From positions 1 through 38,497 of the forward strand of contig NZ_SPMZ01000048.1 of assembly GCF_012939995.1 (NCBI RefSeq): a DNA stretch of 38,497 bases, given 5' to 3'. Each line of letters opens with the position of its first letter. Positions within the stretch are counted from its first letter, which is position 1. This document shows, in pieces, positions 1 to 10,005 of this stretch. The notes beneath the pieces were generated by a model. That model had not been told where the DNA came from. It made no database searches and saw only the letters and a list, made by a program, of their open reading frames with translations. The DNA is from Candidatus Competibacter phosphatis. GTDB lineage: Bacteria > Pseudomonadota > Gammaproteobacteria > Competibacterales > Competibacteraceae. The translations under genes and the position numbers were made by a program.

Positions 1-398
1 TGCTTGAAGACCTGGTGGCTATGAATGCGGCGGTTGTGGCACACCACCAAGGACGTCGCATCGATAAAGGCGATCCCGGTGTCCTCGCCCCGGCGAGTGT
101 GGAGATAGATGCACAGCGGCATCAGGGCGGTGGGAATCAGGGCCACAAACCGATTGTAACTCAATAGATTGGGAAACTCGCCCCGGCAATGCGGACACAC
201 TTGCAACAGATAAAAGGCCTTGAAGTTGCGGTACTGCGATTGATGGAAATAAATCAAGATCGTCATGATTTCACTGAGGGTCAAACGACTGGCACGCCGT
301 CGTTGGCGGGTACCTTCCGTCAGGAGTTGACGATGCCAAGCGGGCAGGAAGACTGGGCAGAACTCATCAACGTCACAGAATAAGTCTTCTAAACTCAT
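1..398 (-). mobile_element. IS982-family transposase, 5' part, cut by window edge
   Basis: The minus strand is open from an ATG at 398 to the window edge, giving about 132 residues that start [17 protein letters not shown]. The N-terminal pattern, the following stretch [20 protein letters not shown] and the motif [15 protein letters not shown] are typical of IS982 transposases. In that family the first catalytic aspartate lies in the FID-type motif. The remaining catalytic acidic residues must lie beyond the window, so activity cannot be judged. The gene begins about 90 bases from the truncated IS5-type gene on the other strand, which suggests nested or adjacent insertions. I could not identify the terminal inverted repeat. 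The family call is by motif recognition and is fairly secure. Confidence 0.85.
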
Positions 399-420
399 CG
401 GGATGACCCTCGGTGTAGTC

Positions 421-456
421 GGTGTGGTCACCAGGAACCTTAACAGGTTCCACACC
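421..456. repeat. Inverted repeat at the IS982/IS5 junction
   Basis: GGAACCT (434-440), a 4-base loop TAAC and AGGTTCC (445-451) form a perfect 7-bp hairpin. An outer pair, GGTGTGG (421-427) and CCACACC (450-456), can extend it with a bulge. It lies between the start of the IS982 gene and the start of the conserved part of the IS5-type gene. It may be part of an IS terminus, but neither element end could be placed. Confidence 0.4.
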
Positions 457-493
457 GGGGGCCATCTCCCCATCCTTATCCAGAACTGACGTT

Positions 494-1030
494 AAAAAAA
501 ATCAGGTTGGCGCGGTCCGCGAGAGACCGGGGCGTAACGCCTCCAGCACGCTCTTGATCGTGGACGCACAGAGTGTGAAGAACACGGACACAGCGGGCCT
601 GAAGGGCTATGACGCTGGCAAGAAGATCTCGGGCATCAAGCGCCACATCGCGGTGGATACCCAGGGGTTGCCGCATGCGGTGGCGGTGACCACGGCAGAG
701 GTCACGGACCGCAAGGGAGCCTTGCAGGCCTTCAAGCGCTGCAAGGCAGCGCTGAACCAAGTGCAAAGCGTGCTGACCGACAGCGACTACACGGGCGAGC
801 CCTTTGCGCGGGGCGTGCGCGAGGTGCTGGGCGAGCAGGTCACTGTGCAGATTGCCAAACGCAGCGAGCTGCACACCTTCAAAGTCATGCCCAAGCGTTG
901 GGTGGTGGAACGCAGCTTTGCTTGGCTGGACAAGAATCGCAGGCTATCGAAGAACTGCGAGCGCTGGCTCAATACCAGCCTGCAGTTCGTCCACTTGGCA
1001 TTCCTGGCGTTGCTGCTCAGAAGATCGTGA
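494..1030 (+). pseudogene. IS5-family transposase, N-terminally truncated
   Basis: About 178 residues match the C-terminal catalytic half of IS5-family (DDE) transposases. The three acidic motifs are present: LLIVDAQSVKNTD, VLTDSDYTGEPFA and the glutamate of WVVERSFAWLDKNRR. The usual N-terminal domain, roughly the first 90 residues of a protein of about 270, is missing. The frame is open back to 422, but the part before about 494 does not resemble a transposase. The truncation faces the divergent IS982 gene, so a rearrangement or insertion there probably removed the 5' end. The gene ends only 10 bases before the acnB terminator. It is probably inactive unless expressed as a fragment. Confidence 0.82.
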
Positions 1031-1039
1031 ACACGTTCT

Positions 1040-1073
1040 AAAAAAATCCCCGTAAGCAGACCTTACGGGGATT
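1040..1073 (-). terminator. Rho-independent terminator of acnB
   Basis: A perfect 12-bp inverted repeat (arms 1045-1056 and 1062-1073, core ATCCCCGTAAG, 5-base loop) is followed on the minus strand by a run of seven T (1046-1040). It lies 34 bases after the acnB stop codon, in the right orientation to end acnB transcription. It should also insulate acnB from the IS5 remnant. Confidence 0.92.
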
Positions 1074-1106
1074 GGTATTGATCAGAAACTAGTGGTCCGT
1101 AAGTGC

Positions 1107-3698
1107 TTACGCCGCCAGCTTCACCTTGTCCGCCACTTCGCGATATTCCGGCACCTGATCGAAGTTCAGATAACGGTAGATTTCGGCGCCCTTGGCACCG
1201 ATCTCGCCCATGTAGCTCATGTACTCCTCAAAGGTCGGGATCTTGCCCAGCAGCGCGCAGACCGCCGCCAATTCCGCCGAACTCAGATAGACATTGGCGC
1301 CTTTACCGAGACGGTTGGGGAAGTTGCGGGTCGAGGTGGACACCACCGTCGCGCCGTCCGCCACCCGAGCCTGATTGCCCATGCACAGCGAGCAGCCGGG
1401 CATTTCCATGCGCGCACCAGCCGTGCCGAAGGTGGCGTAGTAGCCTTCCTCGCTCAGTTGATGGGCGTCCATCTTAGTCGGCGGCGAGATCCACAAGCGG
1501 GTCGGGATGCCAGATTTGCCCGCGAGTACCTTGCCGGCAGCGCGGTAATGACCGATGTTGGTCATGCAGGAACCGATGAAGACCTCGTCGATCTTGGCAC
1601 CGGCCACGTCGGCCAGGGTCTTGACGTCGTCGGGGTCGTTGGGGCAGGCCAGTAACGGCTCCTTGATGTCGGCCAAGTTGATGTCGATCACCGCAGCGTA
1701 TTCGGCGTCGGCGTCCGGTTCCATCAGGGTCGGGTTGGCCAGCCACTCCTCCATGCCCTTGATCCGGCGCTCCAGGGTTTTGGCGTCTTGATAACCATTG
1801 GCGATCATCCATTTGAGCAGCGTGATGTTGCTGTTCAGATATTCGATGATCGGCTCCTTGTTCAGCCGCACGGTGCAACCGGCGGCGGAGCGTTCGGCGG
1901 AGGCATCGGACAGTTCGAACGCTTGCTCCACCTTCAGATCGGGCAGGCCCTCGATTTCCAGGATACGGCCGGAGAAGATGTTTTTCTTACCTTCCTTCGC
2001 CACCGTCAGCAGGCCCGCTTGAATGGCCGCGTAGGGAATGGCGTTGACCAGATCGCGCAGGGTGATGCCGGGTTGCATGGTTCCCTTGAAACGCACCAGC
2101 ACCGATTCCGGCATGTCCAGCGGCATGGAGCCGGTGGCGGCGGCGAACGCCACCAGACCGGAGCCAGCCGGGAAGCTGATGCCGATCGGGAAACGGGTGT
2201 GCGAATCGCCGCCGGTGCCGACGGTGTCGGGCAGCAGCATCCGGTTCAGCCAGGAGTGGATGATGCCGTCGCCCGGTCGCAGCGCCACGCCGGCGCGGCT
2301 GGAGATGAAGTCGGGCAGGGTGTGGTGGGTCTGCACGTCCACCGGCTTGGGATAGGCGGCGGTGTGGCAGAACGACTGCATGACCAGATCGGCGGAGAAA
2401 CCCAGGCAGGCCAGATCCTTCAATTCGTCGCGGGTCATCGGGCCGGTGGTATCTTGAGAACCAACCGTGGTCATCTTGGGCTCGCAATAGGTGCCGGGGC
2501 GGATGCCGTCAACGCCGCAAGCCTTGCCGACCATCTTCTGCGCCAAGGTGAAGCCCTTGCTGGAACTCTGCGGCGCCACCGGGCGGCGGAACACGGTGGA
2601 TGGCGCCAGACCCATGACTTCGCGCGCCCAGTCGGTCAGGCCGCGGCCGATGATCAGGTTGATGCGCCCGCCGGCCTGTACTTCGTCCAGCAGCACGTCG
2701 GATTTGAAGCTGAAGCGGCTGAGTTCGGCGCCGCTGTCATGGTTCTTGACCACGCCTTCGTAGGGGTAGATGTCGATGACATCGCCCATGTTCATCTTGG
2801 TGACGTCGCAATCGGTGATCGGCAGCGCGCCGGCGTCTTCCTGAGTGTTGAAGAAAATCGGCGCGATCTTGCCGCCCAGGCAGTAGCCGCCGAAGCGCTT
2901 GTTGGGGACGTAGGGGATATCCTCGCCGGTCCACCACAGCACCGAATTGGTGGCGGATTTGCGGCTGGAGCCGGTGCCGACCACGTCGCCGACATAGGCG
3001 ACCGGGTGGCCTTTTTCCTTGAGTGATTCGATCAGTTTCAGCGGGCCGATCTTGCCGGGCTCGTCGGGTTCGATGCCGGGCCGCGCCATCTTCAGCATTG
3101 CCAGGCCGTGCAGTGGGATATCGGGACGGCTCCAGGCGTCGGGGGCGGGGGAGAGATCGTCGGTGTTGGTCTCTCCGGGTACCTTGAACACCGTGACGGT
3201 GACTTTCTCCGGCACCTTGGGGCGGCTGGTGAACCATTCGGCCTCGGCCCAGGACTGCATGATCTGTTTAGCTAAAGGGTTACCGGCATCGGCCTTGTCC
3301 TTGACGCCATGTCGATAGTCGAACATCAGCAGGGTGTGTGACAAGGCTTGAGCGGCGGCCGGGGCGCACTCGGCGCTGTCCAGCAGGTCGATCAACGGCT
3401 GGATGTTGTAGCCGCCCAGCATGGTGCCCAGCAGTTCGGTGGCGCGGACTTGGGAGATCAGCGGCGATTGGGCTTCGCCCTTGGCGACGGCGGCCAGAAA
3501 GGCAGCCTTGACGTAGGCAGCCTGGTCGACGCCGGCCGGTACCCGGTGGGTGATCAGTTCGAGCAGGAAGTTTTCCTCGCCCTGCGGCGGGTTTTTGAGT
3601 AGTTCGACCAGATCGGCGGTCTGCCGCGGGTCCAGCGGCAGCGCGGGAATGCCCATGGCAGCGCGTTCGGCGGCTTGTTGGCGATAGTTTTCGAGCAC
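1107..3698 (-). CDS. acnB: Aconitate hydratase B / 2-methylisocitrate dehydratase
   Basis: This encodes the TCA-cycle aconitase AcnB, which interconverts citrate and isocitrate with a [4Fe-4S] cluster. The 863-residue product is nearly the same length as the E. coli enzyme (865). The N-terminus ([20 protein letters not shown]) is the typical HEAT-like AcnB start. The three cluster cysteines are at about 711 (GSCMTN), 769 and 772 ([10 protein letters not shown]). I chose the GTG at 3698 because AAGGAGG lies 7 bases upstream and the family homology begins exactly there; the open frame continues to 3806 but without homology. The gene is followed by a strong terminator at 1040-1073 and preceded by a long inverted repeat at 3777-3818. 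It is probably monocistronic. Confidence 0.97.
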   Translation of the reverse strand: MLENYRQQAAERAAMGIPALPLDPRQTADLVELLKNPPQGEENFLLELITHRVPAGVDQAAYVKAAFLAAVAKGEAQSPLISQVRATELLGTMLGGYNIQPLIDLLDSAECAPAAAQALSHTLLMFDYRHGVKDKADAGNPLAKQIMQSWAEAEWFTSRPKVPEKVTVTVFKVPGETNTDDLSPAPDAWSRPDIPLHGLAMLKMARPGIEPDEPGKIGPLKLIESLKEKGHPVAYVGDVVGTGSSRKSATNSVLWWTGEDIPYVPNKRFGGYCLGGKIAPIFFNTQEDAGALPITDCDVTKMNMGDVIDIYPYEGVVKNHDSGAELSRFSFKSDVLLDEVQAGGRINLIIGRGLTDWAREVMGLAPSTVFRRPVAPQSSSKGFTLAQKMVGKACGVDGIRPGTYCEPKMTTVGSQDTTGPMTRDELKDLACLGFSADLVMQSFCHTAAYPKPVDVQTHHTLPDFISSRAGVALRPGDGIIHSWLNRMLLPDTVGTGGDSHTRFPIGISFPAGSGLVAFAAATGSMPLDMPESVLVRFKGTMQPGITLRDLVNAIPYAAIQAGLLTVAKEGKKNIFSGRILEIEGLPDLKVEQAFELSDASAERSAAGCTVRLNKEPIIEYLNSNITLLKWMIANGYQDAKTLERRIKGMEEWLANPTLMEPDADAEYAAVIDINLADIKEPLLACPNDPDDVKTLADVAGAKIDEVFIGSCMTNIGHYRAAGKVLAGKSGIPTRLWISPPTKMDAHQLSEEGYYATFGTAGARMEMPGCSLCMGNQARVADGATVVSTSTRNFPNRLGKGANVYLSSAELAAVCALLGKIPTFEEYMSYMGEIGAKGAEIYRYLNFDQVPEYREVADKVKLAA

Positions 3699-3705
3699 GG
3701 AAAAA

Positions 3706-3712
3706 CCTCCTT
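3706..3712 (-). promoter_or_regulatory. Strong ribosome binding site deciding the acnB GTG start
   Basis: The minus strand reads AAGGAGG, then TTTTTCC, then GTG. This is a near-consensus Shine-Dalgarno at 7-base spacing. It supports the GTG at 3698 over the in-frame start 108 bases further upstream. Confidence 0.9.
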
Positions 3713-3776
3713 GGTTATGTGTTCCGGTGCCCGCGGGTACGGGCGACCGGCGCGGTTGGATTCCAGCATGGGAGCG

Positions 3777-3818
3777 GCCGGAACACGCTTGCCGATGGCA
3801 TGGCAAGCGTGTTCCGGC
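3777..3818. repeat. 17-bp perfect inverted repeat between degP and acnB
   Basis: The arms are GCCGGAACACGCTTGCC (3777-3793) and its exact complement (3802-3818), with an 8-base loop GATGGCAT. There is no T-run on either side, so it is not a classical intrinsic terminator. It lies about 80-120 bases before the acnB start, in the same direction as degP and acnB. It could be a 5' leader structure, an mRNA-stabilising hairpin after degP, or a dispersed palindromic repeat. Confidence 0.8.
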
Positions 3819-3904
3819 ATGAAGAGCGCGGCTATTGTAGCGTTGAAGCGCGGTTTCTGTGAATGTTGCCTTGCGGTACGCTCACTGTTTGGTGGGTGGA
3901 GCAC

Positions 3905-5305
3905 TTATTCCTTTTCGGCGATGGTCAGCGCCAGGAATAGCGCGCCGTTGTTGCGCTTGATCAGCACCGGCACGGGGCGTCCGGTCGGCAGTTGTCCGAC
4001 CAGTTCGGCGAACTGGGTTGGATTGGCCACTTCGGCGTTGTTGATGCGGGTGATGATGTCGCCGGGGCGGATGCCGGCGCTGGCGGCCGGGCCTTCCTTG
4101 ACATCCTTGACCAGTACGCCCGATTCACCCTGCTGGTGCTGATCGGCGGGCAGTTCGGTCACGATCAGGCCGAGCCGGTTGCGGTTCGGCGGTTCGGCGA
4201 TGGCTTGTTCCAGCTTGGTTTCCTCGGGCAGCTCCTGGAGTTGGACCGTCAGGGTCTGTTCCTTGCCATTGCGAATCACGATCAGCGGCACCTTGTTGCC
4301 GGGACGGGTGCGGCCGACCATCAGCGGCAGTTCGCTGGAATGGCGAACCGGTTGGCCGTTGAAGGCGACGATGATGTCGCCGGCCTGGACACCGGCCGCC
4401 AGCGCCGGACCGTCGTCCATCACCTGACCGACCAGGGCGCCGCGCGGTTTGTCGAGCCCGAAGGACTGGGCCAGCTCCGGCGTGACTTCCTGAATCAGCA
4501 CGCCCAGCCAGCCGCGAGCGACCTTGCCGCCGGCCTTGAGTTGTTCCACCACGTCCACCGCCACATCGATCGGCACGGCGAAGGAGAGTCCTTGATAGCC
4601 GCCGGAGCGACTGTAGATCTGCGAGTTGACGCCGATGACTTCGCCGTCGAGGTTGAATAGCGGGCCGCCAGAGTTGCCCGGATTGATGGCGGCGTCGGTC
4701 TGAATGAAGGGCACATAATTGTCGCTGGGCAGATTGCGGCCCAGGGCGCTGATGATGCCCTGAGTGGCGCTGCGTTCGAAGCCGAAGGGCGAACCGATGG
4801 CCAGCACCCACTGCCCGACCTTGACCTTGCCGATGTTACCGATCTTGACGGTCGGCAGGGGGGTGTCGGCCTTGACCTTGAGCAGGGCGATGTCGCTGCG
4901 GGTGTCCTTGCCAACCACCTCGGCGGGCAGTTCGGTGCGGTCGGACAGGCCAACGATGATGCTGTCCATGTCCTCGACGACATGGGCGTTGGTGATCACG
5001 TAACCATCCGCCGAGAGGATGAAGCCGGAGCCGACCGAAGAGCGTGGCTGCGGGCTCAGCTCGGGCATCTGATCGAAGAATTTCTTGAAGTAGTCGAAGA
5101 ATGGACTGTTTTCGGGAATTGACGGATGGCCGTGCCAGGGTCGATCTTTTTCCTTGGGTTCCGATTTGGTGTTGATGCTGACCACCGCCGGGCTATAGCG
5201 TTCGACCAGGGTGACGAAATCGGGATAGTCCGCCGCGCTGGCGGCCGCGCTCCACAGCAGGGTGAAGACAGTGACCAGCCAGAACGGTTGCCTGAAGCGT
5301 TGCAT
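3905..5305 (-). CDS. DegP/DegQ/MucD-type periplasmic serine protease (Do family)
   Basis: This HtrA-type protease/chaperone degrades misfolded envelope proteins. The 466-residue product starts with a signal peptide (MQRFRQPFWLVTVFTLLWSA, cleavage near ASA-A at about 24). The trypsin-like domain has the catalytic triad His108 (TNAHVV), Asp138 (TRSDIALLKV) and Ser212 (GNSGGPL). Two PDZ domains follow at roughly 260-350 and 370-460. The ATG at 5305 has AGGAGA upstream and begins exactly at the signal peptide; the upstream in-frame extension lacks features. DegP, DegQ and MucD cannot be separated from motifs alone. The gene is divergent from the thioredoxin-fold gene at 5592. Confidence 0.94.
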   Translation of the reverse strand: MQRFRQPFWLVTVFTLLWSAAASAADYPDFVTLVERYSPAVVSINTKSEPKEKDRPWHGHPSIPENSPFFDYFKKFFDQMPELSPQPRSSVGSGFILSADGYVITNAHVVEDMDSIIVGLSDRTELPAEVVGKDTRSDIALLKVKADTPLPTVKIGNIGKVKVGQWVLAIGSPFGFERSATQGIISALGRNLPSDNYVPFIQTDAAINPGNSGGPLFNLDGEVIGVNSQIYSRSGGYQGLSFAVPIDVAVDVVEQLKAGGKVARGWLGVLIQEVTPELAQSFGLDKPRGALVGQVMDDGPALAAGVQAGDIIVAFNGQPVRHSSELPLMVGRTRPGNKVPLIVIRNGKEQTLTVQLQELPEETKLEQAIAEPPNRNRLGLIVTELPADQHQQGESGVLVKDVKEGPAASAGIRPGDIITRINNAEVANPTQFAELVGQLPTGRPVPVLIKRNNGALFLALTIAEKE

Positions 5306-5591
5306 GGAATGATTCTCCTGAAATGAACGGGATCGGTTTGTTGATGAGTGGTGAGGCGACGGAGGCTGGAAAACCATCCGATTCGTCGGGATTGACCGTC
5401 AGTTGTCCGCTTGGTTCGGGCGAGAGGTCGGTCAGGGAGCCATCTGAATACCGCCTACCGCGTCTTTAGAATAGGCGGGCCTGGAGGGTCGTGGCGCAAC
5501 CGAACACCGTGGCGGAGGGTCTGATCCAAAGTCCGGGCGCTGGCTGCTGGTCCGCGTCTCTCTAAATCCATCGTAAAGGAGATCTGGCGCC
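5306..5591. other. Divergent intergenic region, no gene seen
   Basis: This 286-base stretch separates the divergent degP-like and thioredoxin-fold genes and must hold both promoters. I see a 7-bp inverted repeat CCGCCTA (5451-5457) / TAGGCGG (5472-5478) with a 14-base spacer, a possible operator or weak hairpin. No convincing -35/-10 pair stood out. AAAGGAG lies about 10 bases before the ATG at 5592. Confidence 0.5.
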
Positions 5592-6173
<582 letters not shown>

Positions 6174-6204
6174 GAAATCCTCGTTCGTGGGTGGGGGGCA
6201 CGAC

Positions 6205-9200
6205 TCAACGCTCAATGTTGTAGATCAGGTCGACACCGTAGCCGAGCGCGCTGCTGTTGGATTCGAACATCAGTCTCCGAGTCAGCCGGTACTTGATATA
6301 GATCGTGTTGACGGCATTGACCAAACCGACCCCGTATCCGACATATAGATCCGGGGTGAGATACTTGCCAAGCGTCAGCGACGTGCTCTCCTCAGTGGTT
6401 CCGTTGTTTTCATTGGTTCCCGTGTCGAGTTGCACGGTGTCCAGCCCAACCGTGTTGCCCAGCCCCTTGGCGAGTGCATCGCCCCCCAAACCCAGGGCGC
6501 TGGCGGCCTTGAACAGCATCGCCGATTCGCCGCCACCCCCTTGGGGCGCCCGGCCCAAAACCAGATAGGACAGGATGTCGCTTTGGGGCATCGACGGATC
6601 GGAGAACAGGGTCAGTCGCGGCCTTTGCAGCGTGCCCTGGACTTGGGCGCCGACCGTGGTGTTACCGCTGCTGCCGCTGCTGAACTCGCGAGCTACCCGT
6701 ATATCCAGTCCAGGATTGTCGAGTGGGCTGTTGCTGAACAATACCCGCCCTCGCTGAATATTGATCTCGGTGCCGTAAATCTTGTACGTACCCGCGACGA
6801 TTTCGGCGCTGCCGCTGCCGCGTGGCGCCAGTCCTGGCGTTTGCATCACGAGTAGGTTACCTCTGAGCTTGCCCTTGAAGGCTGGCGTGACCACTTGCAC
6901 GTCATCGCCCAGGATCACGCGTACCTGGGCATGGATAGCCGGTCCCTTGGCCTGGGCTCTGGTCTTGCCGTCGCGGTCGTTGACGATTGTCAGGTCTTCG
7001 GAAGACGCGATCGGACTTGGGCCGTCGCCGCCCACGCCGCCAGGGTTCAAATACGCTTGTGGGATAATGACCTGCCCATCGACACGCACCAGTTCCCGAG
7101 TGACTTCCAGCTTCAGATCCGGGCTGAGCCGGACACGGATATCGGAGGTGTCGAAAGCCTGAAAATCCTGGCCCTTGATATTCAGTTGCAGTTGCGGTTT
7201 CAGCGGGTCCACTTCACCGCTCAGTTGCAGTTGGCCGGGTTTGGATCGCAGCGAGCCGCTCAGTTGCAGCGGCCCCTGACCGCTGCTGGTGACGGTGAAC
7301 TGCAAATCCTCCAATTTGATGCCGGCCGCCGGAATTGCCGCGCCGGCGTTTTCCAGGCGGATCGCGCCGCGCAGCGCCAGTTTGGGAATCGTGCCGGTCA
7401 CGTTGACATCCGCCCGCAACTGGCCGGTGACTTCCTGCGCTTGCGGCGCGAATAGCGAGATCAGGCTCAGATCGGTGATGGCGGCGACGATTTTGCCGTC
7501 CACGCGAGCGGCGCCGAAGGGATCGCGTACCTGAGCGTCGGCCTGCAACTGCCCGGTCTGCGCCAAGTCGAGCTTGAGCTGTCCGGTTGCGGCGCGTCCG
7601 TCGGTTTGGGCGCGCAGCGTGCCGCTCTTGAGGGTGAAGCGCAGGGTGCGTCCGTCCGCCACCATTTGCAGGGCGCCGGGGGTAATGTCGAGATTGAGCT
7701 TGCCTTGCAGCGCGCCGTTGGGTCCGCCGTTCACTTCGGCCTGGGCGTCGATGCGGGTTGTCAGGTTCATGCCCGGCGGCAGGAACTGTTTGAAGCGTTC
7801 CGGCCGCAGCTCTTGGATCTGCACACGGCCGTTGAAACCGCGCGCGCCGTTCCATTGACCTTGCAAGCAAAGCCGGCTCGGGGTGCTGGCCAGACAGGCG
7901 TTGTCGAGACTGGCTTTTTCAGCCGAAGCTTGCACGGCGACCGCTTTTTCCAGGTTCCAGGTGCCGGCGAGGGTGTCCTTGGCCATCAGTTGGGTGATGC
8001 GGCCCTGCCAGGTTAGTGCTGGTAGTTGCAGTGTGCCGGCCAGCGCCAGCGCGAAGCGGCCCGGATCGCCGCTCAGTTCGGCCTTGAGTTCGTGCGCGTT
8101 CGGGGTGCCGCCGCCGTCCAGGGTCACGGATTTCCAGTGTTGGCCGCCCAGCACCAGCCCTTCACCGTTCAGTTTCAGCCGGGAACGGTCGCTGCCGCCG
8201 ACATCGACGTCGGCTTCGCCTTGCAAGCGCTGAATTTGGGTATCGCCCTGGCGCAGGTTGCGCACCGTGAAGTTGGCCGCCACCCGTGGGCGGTCGCGGG
8301 AGCCGCTGAGAGTGCCGGTGCTGGCCACGCCGCCGCTGACACCGGGAACCAGCGATTTCAGTTCCGGCGCATTCAGGGTCCAGTGCAAATCCCAGCGTTT
8401 CGCCAGCGTACCTTCCGCCTCCAGCCGGGCTGGACCGGCATTCAAACGCAGGGTCTTGACGGTCAGATCCTGGTCCAGCACGCTGACATCGGCACTGCCG
8501 CGCAACGCTTGGCCGCTCAAGGTGCCGGTCAGTTCTTCCAGCAACACGTTGGCGCGCAGCTTGCCGTCATCCAGCCCGCCATCGCTTTTGAGCCGCAGAT
8601 TCAGTTTGCCGGGCACCTCCTTCCACTGAGCGCCGGGGTTCAGGCCAGCGCCAGCCAGCGTCGCTTTCCAACTGACGACGGGCGCCCAGGCGGCATCGAC
8701 GGTGCCTTCGAGGGTGCCTTCCAGCGTCTGACCGCTCCATTGCACCGCGCGCACCGCCTGATCGGAACCCTGACCGTTCAGGGTCCAACGGCCCTTGGGA
8801 ATCTCCGGGCCTTGCAGTTCGGCGGCGAGCTGGAAGCGGTAATCCTTGGGCATGCCCTCGGCGGCGAACTCGCCGCTGGCGCTTTCCACTTGCGCGGGGC
8901 CGGTCAACGGCCAAGCCAGCGAACGCCATTGTCCGCTGGCCTTGAAGCGCAATTCGGCGAATTGCAGCTCGCCCTTGGCGTCCAGTGCCAACGGCCGGTC
9001 GACAGCGGCCAGCTTCAATTCGCTCAGCTTCACTGCCTTGTCGTCGCCGGCCGCGGTAAAGCGCAGAGTGGCGGGGCCGAGTTCCGGCACGGTGGCCTTG
9101 ATTTCGCCCTGACCCTCGAAGCGGGCCAGCACGCCTTTCGCGGTGATCTGGGCAGTCAGCGGTTTGCCGGCTAGATCGGGGACGAAGGGTTTCAGGTCGG

Positions 9201-10005
9201 TCACCTCCAGCTTGACGGTGGCCGACCAGGCGGGTTCCTTGGTCAGCGCCTGGCGAACGTCGCCGTGCAGTTCCAGCGCCGCCGCGCCGGCGATTTTTTG
9301 GGTTAGTTCCAGATGTTCGCGCAGCGTGCCGCGCAATTCACCTACGCCCTGGAAATCGCCGTAATTCGGGACCGGCGCGCGCCAGTCGAGCCGGACATGC
9401 AGCGGATAGTCGCCGGTGGGCGTGATCTGGCCATCCAGCCGGACATCGGCCAGCGGCGAACGCAGGTCCAGCACCTCGACGAGCAGCGCCTCGGCCTCGG
9501 TGCGGGTCTTCAGGGTCACGGCGTCGATCTGGATGGGTTCGGCGCCAGCGGGTCGGATATGGAGGTCGCTGCCTTGCAGATCGGCGACGGTGAGTGCCAG
9601 CGGCAACCGGATATCGGGCAGTTCCAACGGTTGGTCGGACGGCGGCGTGTCCTTGCCGGGCGGCAGCGCCAGGTCCAGGCCATCGACGTGCAGACGGGTA
9701 ATGGTCAGCGCGCCGTCGAACAGATCAGCGGGCTGCCAGTCGAGTTCGCCGTTGGTTAGCGCCACTTGCAGTGGACCGTCCTGGTAGCGCAGTCCTTCGA
9801 TCCGCAGCGGCCCCAGCAGCCGGCCGCTGGCCCGGTCGTAGCTGAGCTGGCCGGGCAGTACCCGTTGCGCCAGCGCCAACAAGCCGTTGAAACCGGTCTC
9901 GGTGGAGACCGCGAAGCCGGCAACCAGCAGTCCCAGCAGCAGCAAGATCAGCGGTAGCGCCAGCAGCCAGTACAGGGTACGGCGCAGCAGGCGGGTGGCG
10001 CTCAT
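6205..10005 (-). CDS. tamB: Translocation and assembly module inner-membrane protein TamB
   Basis: TamB spans from the inner membrane to the outer-membrane TamA and is involved in outer-membrane protein insertion and lipid transport. The 1266-residue product matches the usual size. It starts with a single membrane anchor (LYWLLALPLILLLLGLLVAG, about 12-31), followed by a long beta-rich repetitive domain. The C-terminal DUF490/TamB domain ends with RLMFESNSSALGYGVDLIYN. The ATG at 10005 overlaps the tamA stop by four bases (ATGA), so the two are translationally coupled; the longer open frame upstream lies inside tamA. The gene is intact. Confidence 0.95.
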   Translation of the reverse strand: MSATRLLRRTLYWLLALPLILLLLGLLVAGFAVSTETGFNGLLALAQRVLPGQLSYDRASGRLLGPLRIEGLRYQDGPLQVALTNGELDWQPADLFDGALTITRLHVDGLDLALPPGKDTPPSDQPLELPDIRLPLALTVADLQGSDLHIRPAGAEPIQIDAVTLKTRTEAEALLVEVLDLRSPLADVRLDGQITPTGDYPLHVRLDWRAPVPNYGDFQGVGELRGTLREHLELTQKIAGAAALELHGDVRQALTKEPAWSATVKLEVTDLKPFVPDLAGKPLTAQITAKGVLARFEGQGEIKATVPELGPATLRFTAAGDDKAVKLSELKLAAVDRPLALDAKGELQFAELRFKASGQWRSLAWPLTGPAQVESASGEFAAEGMPKDYRFQLAAELQGPEIPKGRWTLNGQGSDQAVRAVQWSGQTLEGTLEGTVDAAWAPVVSWKATLAGAGLNPGAQWKEVPGKLNLRLKSDGGLDDGKLRANVLLEELTGTLSGQALRGSADVSVLDQDLTVKTLRLNAGPARLEAEGTLAKRWDLHWTLNAPELKSLVPGVSGGVASTGTLSGSRDRPRVAANFTVRNLRQGDTQIQRLQGEADVDVGGSDRSRLKLNGEGLVLGGQHWKSVTLDGGGTPNAHELKAELSGDPGRFALALAGTLQLPALTWQGRITQLMAKDTLAGTWNLEKAVAVQASAEKASLDNACLASTPSRLCLQGQWNGARGFNGRVQIQELRPERFKQFLPPGMNLTTRIDAQAEVNGGPNGALQGKLNLDITPGALQMVADGRTLRFTLKSGTLRAQTDGRAATGQLKLDLAQTGQLQADAQVRDPFGAARVDGKIVAAITDLSLISLFAPQAQEVTGQLRADVNVTGTIPKLALRGAIRLENAGAAIPAAGIKLEDLQFTVTSSGQGPLQLSGSLRSKPGQLQLSGEVDPLKPQLQLNIKGQDFQAFDTSDIRVRLSPDLKLEVTRELVRVDGQVIIPQAYLNPGGVGGDGPSPIASSEDLTIVNDRDGKTRAQAKGPAIHAQVRVILGDDVQVVTPAFKGKLRGNLLVMQTPGLAPRGSGSAEIVAGTYKIYGTEINIQRGRVLFSNSPLDNPGLDIRVAREFSSGSSGNTTVGAQVQGTLQRPRLTLFSDPSMPQSDILSYLVLGRAPQGGGGESAMLFKAASALGLGGDALAKGLGNTVGLDTVQLDTGTNENNGTTEESTSLTLGKYLTPDLYVGYGVGLVNAVNTIYIKYRLTRRLMFESNSSALGYGVDLIYNIER

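Noticed and set aside
1788..3026. 412-codon plus-strand frame opposite acnB
   Set aside because: It is antisense to a fully conserved AcnB sequence and has biased composition with no domain.
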